DNA of 64,000 nucleotides from Nematostella vectensis (Eukaryota > Cnidaria > Anthozoa > Actiniaria > Edwardsiidae): NCBI RefSeq assembly GCF_932526225.1, contig NC_064044.1, positions 8,978,801-9,042,800 on the forward strand. The letters run 5' to 3'. This document shows, piece by piece, positions 33,918 to 44,989 of this stretch. The notes beneath the pieces are model-generated. The model had not been told where the DNA came from. It ran no database searches and saw only the letters and a list, made by a program, of their open reading frames with translations. The position numbers were made by a program, and so were the translations under genes. Every line of letters begins with the position of its first letter. Position 1 is the first letter of the stretch.

Positions 33918-36900
33918 GTAAGTGGGGACGTCATACCAGTCTTTTTCATCTCAATATTGATGCACTGGGGGAATCCATGTGTTTTAGCCCAGACTGCTTA
34001 ATGGGTACCATTTTAATAGACCTAGCCGTCTTTTCGGGTGCTCCCATGGCTGTAATTTTACAAACTACATTACATCTCCAGTCAGTCACGAGCCTTGAGG
34101 TATTGGACAAAACTTGGCTTTCAGTATTACCCCAACCCCTTTTAAGGGGTGTTAACCAATCGAATAACGATTGAGTTGGAATTCGAAGAATAGCACTAGC
34201 GATAACATAGAGGAGTTGTTGATGTAAATGATCCGCTGCTAAATACATTTTCTCATCTTTCAGAATGATCTTATCTTTCCAAATATGTGATATTATTTAT
34301 CACTAAAAGTCGCTGCTCCCTGGGCTACATACCACTCATCTACGAAGGTACAAGCGGAAAAGGCCATCCTCATCTGTGATGAATTATATTCCTTTCTAAC
34401 AGCCGAGAAAGACAGAAAGCACCCAAGCATTCCACAAGAACATTGACAACTTTTGCAAAAGGACCATTGACACTAAACTTTTTCTCTTGTAACTTGTTAT
34501 GTAAAAAAAATAATGAAAAGTCGCAGGCGCGTTTTACACGTCTATCCTTCATTTTCTCCAGCCTTTGCGCTTGCTACGCAGGCTAAATACACTTTTAATT
34601 TCTCTAGCAATTTTTTTTTGGCGCGTGCGATTTGCAATTAATTTTTCGCGTGACAAGTGTACTTGTGACATGGATCGATTGACAGGGATCGACTGACGGG
34701 GGTGGGCGTTTGGGGAGGGAGATATAATTTTTCAACCAGATACTTGCTTAAATTTTTTTGTTTAATTTTTTCCCCTCTAATATTTAGGGGAATAATGTTA
34801 CCGTCATATACCATATGGTTGGTCCCTGATTATTTTACGTAATGTTGCAATTAGTACAACAATTTTATCTACGTTTTCTTAAAATGTCATTTAAATCTAT
34901 TTTTCATTATAAATAAATAAAAATACTTTCTGTCTTGTTTTTACAAGTCCTTTATTCCTTTTTTAAATGCCTTAGGAGACTAATTTGGAAATAGAGCAAA
35001 TTCGAGGGAGAAAAAAAAAATCACTGGAGTGGACCCCCCCCCCCCCCCCTTCCCTAGAAGTTCAGATAAGAGCTTATGGTAAATAAATCTAGCCTCCTCC
35101 GCATCGCTTTGCCAGGAAAGCATCAGAAACGAAACACAGGCGCTCGGGATTCCAGGCATTTGTCGACCACAGGAAACCCGCGAGAGTCTTAGAGTTGCAG
35201 TCTCGGTTTCTAAGAGACTTCTGCGGAGGAGGCTAGATAAATTCTTACCCTGCCGCAAGTTTTGAACAAGTCCAACACCTGTAAACAAAAGATAACCTCG
35301 CATCAAAGGAGACGAGCGACACAGAAAGTTACACGCTGGTACCAGTCTCTCGCGTCCTAAAATGACAAACACAGGTATCCCGAATCTGAATAAAGGCCAT
35401 TACAGAGTAGAGATGCCTGCGGAGGAGGCTAGACTCATGTCGGCTTTTCTAGGACCCAGCATGCTGTTCGCTTATCAACTCGACCCAATCCCTTTCATTA
35501 GCTGTCCACCCCCATCCTCAAAGCGAAGTCTTGAATTTTATTTGTTCATTCATAATTTACAATATTTGAGATTTTGATGAATAGTCTTTATAAACTCTAA
35601 AGCCAGCTAAAAAATTTCTCATCATGACAGCTAGTAGTCAAAAGACTTACTGCACCCTCCCCTTCACTTGTGTAGAATGATTCCCCCCACTCGCCCTGAA
35701 TACATTTTGTTATGAAAACTGGCCAAGATAAATATGCCTGATTCTGAGATTCTAGGCGATTTTTTGGTCAAATTAATTTGACATTTGACTGAAATTAGCT
35801 AAAATATGATATTGATAACAAGACAAAATAAGGAAATGTGAGCGCGAGAAAAAAGTGTGTTTTTTCCTCCCGAAAACGACAGCACATTTTTATTTGTAAA
35901 ATAATGGAAAAGGGTGAGTGAGTTTATAGTGCGAGCACCTCAGCATAATTAACGATTACCTGCACCTCTGAAACGTCAATTTTGATTTTTTTTATAGAAT
36001 TGTCATAATAGAAACAAACCCAGCAAAGGACACAAAAAAACCCAATAGACTGCATAAGGCCCGATTCGTACGAGTAAGTACGCAGCTGCTTTGTCTCCTG
36101 TTATCTTCGTTCTACAAAGGAGTTCTTTGTCTCTAGTCTTCTCGTTCTTTGTGTCGAGGTGCAGATATTGTTCATTTGCCCAATTAAATTGCAGCTTGTA
36201 AGAGCTGCGTACTGACCCATTCGTACGTCGCGCCCCTGCCGTGCCGACTCTGATTGTTCGGGAGTAATGCCTCTCCTAGCATGTTCAATTTCTCTTCGTT
36301 TGATGCACTGTACATTTCTACAGAAATATAAAACAACTACCCTAGATATCTGGGATTACGTAATTAAATTTAAAATTATATTTACCTGAGGCTTTTTTGT
36401 AAATGCTTTGATGGTGTAAATTACTGCATTGAATTGTGCAGTGCTCGATATATGACCACCTTTCCAACTACAGTGGAACCTGGACTTTACGATATGTCTC
36501 GGGAGAAAGAAAACGTATCGTAAATCCGAAGTGTCCTTGCAAGGAAGTTCTCAAATGGGAATTTAGCGAGATGGGATAAAAAAAATCCCGAGAAACTTTC
36601 CAAGATATTATTATATCCTTAATTAAACATTTCATGTTGCGTTTTGTTGTAGCTGTTCAAAGGGGCAGTTTAAAGTTGTCAGTTTTTTATGCTGCGCAGG
36701 GCGTTCTATGTATATTGTGGGCCACGCCTCTGCTTCCATAAGATTTCGCGTAAGCCCTTCCGTTTCTTTTGCTACTTCCGGCTTTAGAAAGCAACAGCAG
36801 GGAGGATATTTGGAAAATTCTCCTCCTTTTTTCTACGGACCCCCTTCTCCAAGACACAGGTATCTTAGTTCAATCATCTTGTCCATGGTTATATACACTC

Positions 36901-36949
36901 GTATTTTTGGGCCCGGCGTCGTCCTTGTCAGATTTAAGATTTGAATTCC
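33918..36949. other. Mostly non-coding, with scattered repeats
   Basis: A few open stretches occur (for example minus 35372-34980, 130 codons) but they are built partly from an inverted-repeat element and carry poly-G/poly-Phe runs, so I do not treat them as genes. The element at 35078-35249 is described separately. No tRNA or other RNA gene is recognised. Confidence 0.4.
35078..35249. mobile_element. 172-bp foldback element with ~25-bp inverted ends
   Basis: The left end 'ggtaaataaatctagcctcc' is mirrored by 'ggaggctagataaattcttacc' at the right; 'tgcggaggaggctaga' recurs again at about 35418. Too short to encode anything. Confidence 0.6.
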
Positions 36950-37062
36950 TCAGCCCCCGATGATCTTCTCCAACGCATCGCAGTTCGGCATGTGCATATT
37001 GTTGGCTTTATCAATCAGCGAGGGCTCGTGCCAGAAGTGTCCTCTTGTGTAAAGGTCTTGAC
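36950..37062 (-). CDS. Possible orphan terminal exon
   Basis: In minus sense an acceptor 'tatcctcag' is followed by an open stretch in phase 1 that reads QDLYTRGHFWHEPSLIDK, then ANNMHMPNCDALEKIIGG and a TGA stop. The composition is protein-like (aromatic and charged residues, no low complexity). I do not recognise the family and found no upstream exon between 37063 and the Rho-like gene, so this is a suggestion only. Confidence 0.25.
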
Positions 37063-37069
37063 CTGAGGA

Positions 37070-37350
37070 TAAAGGGAAAAATTCGTTTTACACAGGGTGT
37101 CATAGTGAGAAATGACTGTTCTATGAAGTGCATTTTGCCTGGCTTGGTCTTGATTTGGAGTCCGTATTACACAGGGTGGCTTAGTATGAGTATGTCTGTT
37201 ATGATGCTGTGAAAAATGCATGTTACCCGACATAATCAGTCTTAATTTGGAGTCCGTTTTACACAGGGTGGCTAAGCATGAAGATGGCTATTATGAAACT
37301 ATTAAAAGTACATGTTGCCCGACTTAATCAGTCTTAATTTGGAGTCTGTA
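37070..37350. repeat. ~95-bp tandem repeat, 3 copies
   Basis: Units begin with 'ttacacagggtg' and end with 'aatttggagtccgt'. A fourth, partial copy resumes at 37516 ('gagtctgtattacatagag') after the inserted foldback element. No coding sequence is supported. Confidence 0.8.
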
Positions 37351-37515
37351 TATAGCCTGCTAGGCGGCTCTCATTCGGAGTTATTCGGAAATGTTTTGTT
37401 TTCAATATTAGGGATTCTGTGAATCGCGCTCGCCCCAGCGCACGCCACATAATTTCAATATTCGAAAACAAAACATTTCCGAATAATCCCGAATGAGAGC
37501 CGGGTCGCAGCCAAG
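37351..37515. mobile_element. Foldback element inserted in a tandem repeat, with 8-bp target duplication
   Basis: Two ~45-bp arms ('cggctctcattcgg' ... 'gaaatgttttgttttc' and their inverse) at 37365-37410 and 37457-37502 flank a short loop. The host repeat is interrupted exactly here, and 'agtctgta' is present on both sides (37343-37350 and 37516-37523). An 8-bp duplication is typical of hAT-type elements. Confidence 0.75.
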
Positions 37516-37523
37516 AGTCTGTA

Positions 37524-38817
37524 TTACATAGAGTTATGGAACGAACTAAGGGTGGGAAAGGAGATTCACTTTAGATTTTTTATATATAAAAAAAAATAAT
37601 AATAATAAATAAAGGCAGGTTTCACCAAACATGCGGCGAAATATCGGAGTTACTGATCTTCATAATTCTCTTTTCGACAATGTCAATAAAAATAAGACAG
37701 GAAGCCCCAACGATGATTACAACAAGACGAGAAAAAAGCTCATAAATCCGGTAAAACCCTCTTAGACTAGTAAAGAGACCACCGCCTGACAACAAGAACA
37801 CATGATCAACTAAATAAAGAACCATGATCGCCATGATAAAACGGCATATGTATTTATATCAGTTTTTTCCATATGATTTTCTTTTATTGTATACTTCTTC
37901 TACAATTCCGCATTCATATTCTTCGCAATGATTCTCGACCTTCTACGAAAACATTAGCAAAGACAACAATTAGTTAAAACAAAAAACACGAATAAAAACC
38001 AGTTGAATGATGAAACAACGAATATCGCTATCAATAATTTCCCTTGAGCTTTGTTTGCACCCTGGAGTGTTGCATATTCCGCGCTTTACGAAATGGTAGA
38101 TTGTATAGCGAAACAAAAAAATCAAAAAATCAAAACAAATTTCACGGCACAGTCGATGGTATAGAGTACTAGATAAAACCTTTTATCGTGGAACGGTTCA
38201 TTATTGGTGGAATTATAATGGCACATTTCATAACCAAAATAAAGCGTTAATCACAAGACCCTGGAACTGTTCAATTATGCAGCGAATCAAGCAAATGTGA
38301 AAAATTTGCACAGACTGGAAAAAAAGGGGATAATTCTTGGAGAGAGTTTCACATAAGTTTCTAACAATAATACTAAAGCTAAGTGACCTTAATGTTTTCA
38401 GACATTGTTGATATTACTGTGGTGAGATTTAGAGGGGAGAGGATAGTGAATTTGCATAGGATAAATCCAGATATTTATAAGCAAGTCCTCCAGTAGAATT
38501 GCGGGATTTTAAGAGGGCAATACAAGGGTTGAATTTAGGGATATTTAACTCGGAAGTTGGATAGGGAGTGTGATGAGAAATAAAGGCACACCTAGCGAAA
38601 ACAACAACGGAGCCAATCCAATTTTGCTTGTACGTCACGCAGCCGGAAAATACGTAGAGTCATAAGATATCTCGCCAAAACGCAGCCGGCAAACAGCGAC
38701 GGCGTGAACTCGCCTCCGCAAATCCTCACAGATACACACAAGCCGTAAACACTGCTGGAAAACGCGGAGACATTTACCAAATTTTAAAGCGACCCAGAGC
38801 GAGTTTCGCCGCACAAG
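37524..38817. other. Upstream region of the Rho-like gene
   Basis: AT-rich. A 70-codon minus-strand open frame at 37834-37622 has a hydrophobic middle, but it has no family signal or good initiation context and is not called. I see no RNA gene. Confidence 0.35.
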
Positions 38818-39435
38818 ATGGTGGATGGATTCGTAGTCGTGCCGAACACAGATATCGACATTGAGCGGAATATTCGGATTGTAATCCTCGGGGATAGCAC
38901 GGTTGGAAAGACATGTCTGCTGCTGCAGTTATGTTACAAGAGCAACACCATGTCCAGAAAGCACCTCGAATCCATCTCAAATAACTATGTCGCGAACATT
39001 ATCGTGGATGGCAAAGTGTATAAGCTGGAACTTTGCGATGTGGACAATCTAGACACGAAGATTTCCAAGCCGTTCAGCGACACGGATGTGTTTTGTTTGT
39101 GTTTTTCTGTGGGAGACATGGACTCGTTCCGCCATGTTGAGAATAAGTGGTATGCAGAAGTGAAAAACTGCTCGCCGAATTCTCCCATCATTGTCGTCGG
39201 CACAAAGACGGATTTGAGGGAAAACGAGAATAAGAAGCGAGGAAAAAAGGATGACGACTCTCCGACAGCTATTGTGAGCGTGAAGGAGGGAAGAAAAATG
39301 GCAAAGAAACTCGGCGCTAAGCGGTATTTAGAGTGCTCTGCTCTTACACAGAAAGGATATGTGGAAGTTTTCACGGAAGCAGTGAAGGTCTGCGTTGCTC
39401 CAAAAAAGGGAAAGAAAAAATGCATTATTTCGTGA
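38818..39435 (+). CDS. Intronless, atypical Rho-family GTPase-like protein
   Basis: 205 residues, about the length of Rac or Rho. Present: P-loop GDSTVGKT (25-32), YVANIIVDGK (57-66, as in Rac), TDVFCLCFSV, base-binding GTKTDLR, ECSALTQKG near residue 180, and a lysine-rich tail before the CAAX box CIIS, which predicts prenylation and membrane attachment. Absent or changed: the residue equal to Gly12 is Ser27, as in Rnd proteins; the switch I Thr35 position is Ser52; and switch II DTAGQE is replaced by DVDNLD, so Gly60 and catalytic Gln61 are both lost. Slow or no GTP hydrolysis is inferred. The gene has no introns, while almost every other gene in the window has several, which suggests a retrocopy. 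A possible AATAAA follows at 39491. The intact frame and CAAX argue against a dead pseudogene. Confidence 0.88.
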   Translation: MVDGFVVVPNTDIDIERNIRIVILGDSTVGKTCLLLQLCYKSNTMSRKHLESISNNYVANIIVDGKVYKLELCDVDNLDTKISKPFSDTDVFCLCFSVGDMDSFRHVENKWYAEVKNCSPNSPIIVVGTKTDLRENENKKRGKKDDDSPTAIVSVKEGRKMAKKLGAKRYLECSALTQKGYVEVFTEAVKVCVAPKKGKKKCIIS

Positions 39436-42400
39436 TGAGGATAGCTGAAAGGGTGTAGTTACAGCTAAATCAGCGTTTGCTAAATTGTGGAATAAAGAAA
39501 CATGCACAATTATAGCAACAACATCCAGAAAAAAAAATCGGTGTTGGAGGTCAAACGACAGTTTCGAAAGGTGCAGAGCATTTTACGAAAGGTCAAGGAA
39601 ATATTGAACAATAATAAAGAATATCATAGGGTGAAAAAACAATGGAAAAATTGAGATTGTAGGATTAGGGTATAAAATGTTAGAGACAGAACGCGGTTAT
39701 GAAATTGAGAACAGCGAAGATAATTTAGATTGCAAATGTAGGTTAAAAAAATGCAAAAATGGACTGAAAGGCGTATTTCGTATCGAATTACCGTAAAGCC
39801 AGACGCTTCTTATTTATTTAAGGACTAAAAAATGAACCGGGTATCGGTTCCTTAGAGAACACAAATAAAGTAATTGTCATTTAATATGCGACCTAAATGA
39901 TTTTTTTCACAAATAATTTATTTTCTTATCCATAATTATTTTAGCCTGACAACCATTTTGTACGGCGAAAGAGTTTCGAGTGATTTTAGAAATGGATTTT
40001 GATGGTCCAAAAAGGATTATGTTCAAACTGTCAACACTCGCGAGTGATTAAATAGATTATATGGACTTAAAGAGCTATAAAAAATGTAAAATTATTCAGA
40101 CGAAGCGACAAATGCGAGTAAAGTCGGTTAGTCTCTCAGCTTGGGGGCTACGAAATAAACTTTTCTCATAGAGACGCTATTCAAATCTCAACTGTTGTTA
40201 TCCGCCCAGATCAACACAAAGTCGGAAGGTAATTGCCTGGGTCAGTATCAGGAAATTTCGGTTATCACAAAGTGTACTGTACACAGATGGAAAAAGGACA
40301 ATGATTTACAAAAGCAAGACAAATATTATTTTGTAAATATATCAATGTTTGTCGTAGAGAGATGTACGAAAACAAAATAAAAGTCGCTGTAATTAATTGA
40401 TAAGGGTAGTCGGTTAGCGATTTCACGGCGAGGTCGAGCTAATAACGCGTGGAATTACTTTCAGCAAATGCGCTTTAAAAAAATATATTTTCAGATAATC
40501 AAATATACTTCCTCGCGCTAGATTACCCGTCTGGGTCGCCAAATGAACTATCTTTCTAAAAGCGTGTCAGTAATTGCACTTAATATCCATTAGAAATTAC
40601 TTAGCGCATAAAAAAGTCAACTCCCTAAAAAATTGAAAATACCATGTAAATACCAATATAGAAATGCGATTTGAATTATCGTACGAGAATATAAAAAATA
40701 ACGATAGAATCTGGGATATTTTGGATGCATTTGCTCGCGTATATATTGTTTATCATTTAGTAAATTAACAGTACTGATAGTATATTAGCATTCAAGTAAG
40801 AAATCGTTCATGTTTTAGTTTACGCTCGGTTTGAGAGCGTAATCCCAGGATTCTCTGCGGTCGCTCTAAAAGTACTTGGTCGGGATTTTCAAAATCAAAA
40901 ACAGAGCTTGACTGCTAGTCAGATTTCCATTAGGCTTATGAGGCAGAAATTGCTGAATTCTCTTTCAACATATATTGATGATTTGTTATATTCAACAAGA
41001 CAAGCGCATATCTTCTTTTGTATCAATAACACCTTGAGGCAAATTGTTAGAGATACCATTCCTATGAAGAGTTTTGTCGAGAGAGCTCCCTCGATGTTTG
41101 TATATGCTTAGAAAATATCCCCCCCACCCCCTCCAAAAAACATACACACACAACATAAAAAAATAAATTGACCAGAAGGCTAAGATACAGTAAAACCCTC
41201 GTGATTTAAGAATCTTTAAGCAGAATAATGTAACTAAATACCCCTAAAACCACGAGAAGCCAAAAATCGCAAAGTTTTTATTTGAAGGGTCACTTATGAA
41301 AAATAAAACCACAATAAGGGGTTCTAAAATACAAATTTGTTAGACATGTTACTATTCCATTAAAGATAACATCACAGGCAGTATAACATACAAAAACATA
41401 CCTTCTAGATGTTATGGTATAGGTACATCAAAATATAAGAACATATTTTGCCAGAAATAAAAAAAAAAAAGTTCTTATACACGGGTTGATAAAGTAAGGT
41501 TAGGTCTGGGAGATAAGTGGAATGCACATCAAGAATGATTGAATATTGCAGCTGTTCATGTACTGGCGTTCTCATAATATTTACCGCTCTAGGTTAAATA
41601 TATTTAGAGATGAATTGAAGTACTGTGAAAATAACATATCAAACACTTTTTTTATATTGATTGATGGAAAACAAGGCGCCTTTGAATGACGTCACAGCAA
41701 AAGTTCAGCGGTTCCTAGAAAATTGTGAGCCCGCGTAACGAATGTACATCTATTTCCAAGGACATACATTTCAGGAATATCTCTGATATACGCGCCTTGT
41801 TTATGGGCCCGCCGTCAACTGTATATGAAGCCTTTACTTAAACATATCTCCGTGCCAAAACATATCAAACATATTCCCCAAGGATAGTGTCTTTCGTTTG
41901 CATTGCCTTATATGGTCAGTGATGCCCATATTTAGAAGAGCTAAAGTTTTCCCGCTCCCTGATCTCCAGAAAATATGGTGAAAAATGCTGATTCCTGTCA
42001 ATTTGAGACTCGTGGCAAGAATTTGTCCAAAAAAACCTGACAGATTCGTCAAATTTTTATCTCACTAATCTTAAAAAGCCCTTAGACCCAGGCCTCACAG
42101 AGATTGACCGTGCGGGTTTGAAGGTCACCCAAATATTGATATGGAGTCGAATCTGACGGGTGTTATAGGCAAAATGTCTCCGTGTTTATGGAGATGCTTC
42201 GTCTGTGACGCGGTAAGGTACAGATACTGTCTGGCGAGAGACGACAGGCGACAGGTCAATATAAACAGAGAAGGACAGTTTGTCTTGAATGTCAGGGTCA
42301 AACGGCTCCCCTTTAAGGCACTTTTTTTATGATCCAAAGGAGGCAGGAAAAGATATGGATTAGACTAATTTCTTGTTTATCAGTAGCCAGAGAGGTACGT

Positions 42401-42489
42401 ACTGTAAGGATACAATTACGCCTTTTTTCTATGGTTTAAGAAAAAATGCGAGTCACTCCCCAATAAGTAATTTAAAGACTTTGGATATC
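39436..42489. other. Non-coding, AT-rich
   Basis: Starts with the short 3' UTR of the Rho-like gene. No exon of the minus-strand DNAJB gene or of any other family was recognised, although the missing last DNAJB exon could lie here or further left. Open frames present are short and compositionally random. Confidence 0.4.
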
Positions 42490-42735
42490 ACTTGCGTGAC
42501 ACAGGACCTGATTTGCGTGACACTGGACCTGACTTGCGTGACACTAGACCTGACTCGCGTGACACTAGACCTGACTTGCGTGACACTGGGCCTGACTTGC
42601 GTGACCTTGGAACTGACTTGCGTGACCTTGGACCTGACCTGCGTATCAATGGACATGACTTGCGTGACAATGGACCTGACCTGCGTATCAATGGACCTGA
42701 CTTGCGTGACACTGGACCTGACTTGCGTCACACTG
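42490..42735. repeat. 21-bp minisatellite, about 12 copies
   Basis: The unit contains 'ggacctgacttgcgtgacac'. Because 21 is a multiple of three, every frame stays open through it on both strands (for example DLTCVTL repeats). That explains the open frames here without a gene. Confidence 0.9.
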
Positions 42736-44000
42736 CTGTATTGGTTTTATTTTGAATATTGGAACATTTCAGTTTTGAAATATCCGTAACCACAGCTTCT
42801 TTAGATGTATATTAGCAATAGAATGGACCTACTTTCAAGGTAGAGATAATTTTTAACAGGCTAAATTTTGAGCCGGAAACGTACGCCAGAGATACCTTCT
42901 ATAAAAGGAATAATAGTTGGCGTTTAGCAAAAACGCAATGCTAAGTGGGAAACAGTAAAACAACCTACATTGAGATACCGCATTTTAGAAAAAGTTTGGG
43001 CTCCAATTGGTTTAGGTATAAGCACTGCGGTCATTCATAGTAACTCCAATCAAAGTAAAACCAAAAAAACCACCTCGCCACCTAAAAATAGAGTATTGAA
43101 CAAAGGAAGCGAAGAAGTTTTGCGGACTCGTCTTTGGCTTGTGACTTTAGATGATTTTAAATGGTAAAAAGCAAATGTTCTAACAATAAAACGAAAAAAA
43201 ATACTGTCGACTATAGATTTTTTCCCAGTCAGCAAAATGCAAACGTCGCATTAGTACATTAGAACAGTAAATAAACTGAGCAGCCCATACCGGTACTGGA
43301 CAGCTGAACGTTGACACAAATAGGAAGTCACTGACAACATCGGAAACAGCCATCGGGGATCGTGCAATACAGGAATGCCAGCAAGTTAAACCACAACCTC
43401 ACGATTTACACACAGAAGTTCCTGTTGCACTGATTTACAGACTCCAACATCGAGAAAGCTAATTTTCCACAGAAAAAGGTAATTTTAGATCTGTTTTTTT
43501 TAATACGAAAAGCTCAATACTGGATTTCAAGAGCTAAAAATACAATGCCATTATTGACATAAAAATGGAAATCTTCATGCACTGATTTTTACAGATTGCA
43601 GTACCGACAAAAAGCCGATTTTCGTTTTTTCGTTGGTTTGGGCGAAAACAAGATCTTACTTTACCAGTAACGATGCTGAAATATTGTATGGGCGGCTAGA
43701 TAGAAACAACTGCTTACTCATTTTTTGTCCATTCGTTGCCAAATACTATATATATCATGCATCTATGGAAAATGAAGCCTATAATTTTACAGCATTCCTT
43801 AAAAATATTAAGTTACTTTAAAGACTTTGAAAATAGCCATCTCAAGAACACTATAGAAACTACACTTGCATAAGTCTTTAACTACATATACTATATTTTC
43901 TTTATTGTTTGTATATGTTAAAATTTGTAAAAGGTCTGCCTGCCCGCTTGTGTGTATTGTTGTTGTAGTGTCCACTCCATGTATCATTGATGGAACAAAA
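42736..44000. other. Non-coding interval between arrays
   Basis: AT-rich sequence with no recognisable exon, RNA gene or element. Short open stretches (for example 42970-43167 and 43633-43821) have no family signal. Confidence 0.35.
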
Positions 44001-44135
<135 letters not shown>

Positions 44136-44989
44136 TAATTAAAAGCCGATTTTATACTGAAGAAAGAAGCGTAAAATCTTCATATCATCTTGGTTCAATA
44201 CTGGTATATACATACTGTAATAGTTCTAAAATTAATATGGACACAGAAAAAGGCAAAATTTCCACGAATTGTTTGTTTTTAAGACTGCAATATTGGGAAA
44301 GTCAAATTTCAAAACAGAAAAGGGCAACGTTTGTTTCCATTTTGCCCTCTTGGTTTGTACAATATTCAAATACAAACAACTCAAACTACTAATGCGATGA
44401 AAGAAAATGATGAAATTTTGATACTGGGTTATCCAAACTTCATTCTAAAGGGGTATGGATAATTTATCTTTATTGTTCTTTCTGATAATACTTTACTCCG
44501 ACATTCCAAGAACTACAGTAACACCAATAACAGGTAGGCAACTAAATTTTCTGACTTGGGTGCAGAGCAAGCTAATTCTATCCCCTTGTCATTATCAAGT
44601 CAATATGCTCCTAGTTTCTCACTTTAATAGATTGCAATGAATAGAGAAAACTTGAAACCCTATTATTATTTTTGGGTGCATCATATTTTTTTTATTGCAA
44701 CAGAACCTAAAAGAAGTACTGTAGGTATCTTTTAAAACCAGGGCTGCTTGAGACTTAAATAGAAATCTAAAATAGAAAGCTACAACAACATAAAAAGAAG
44801 TAGATTATGTGAAGTAGATGTGTATATGTGCATGTAATGCGTAAATGTAGGTGTTCATAGAAGAGTGCTTGATGCACAGATGCAGAGCGGGATATATGTA
44901 TCTTCATGTGTAGTAAAAAAAACATGCAAAGTACTGTTTCATCCCTACAAGCCTGTTTCGTGGTCGCCCACTTATCAGGGGATTTGTGT

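Noticed and set aside
34980-35372. 130-codon minus-strand gene
   Set aside because: It spans a foldback element and homopolymer runs; there is no family-like motif.
38985-39425. 146-codon frame antisense to the Rho-like gene
   Set aside because: A shadow of the GTPase coding sequence.
42373-42789. Repeat protein with CVTLDLT units
   Set aside because: A 21-bp minisatellite keeps several frames open on both strands; there is no start context or flanking coding sequence.
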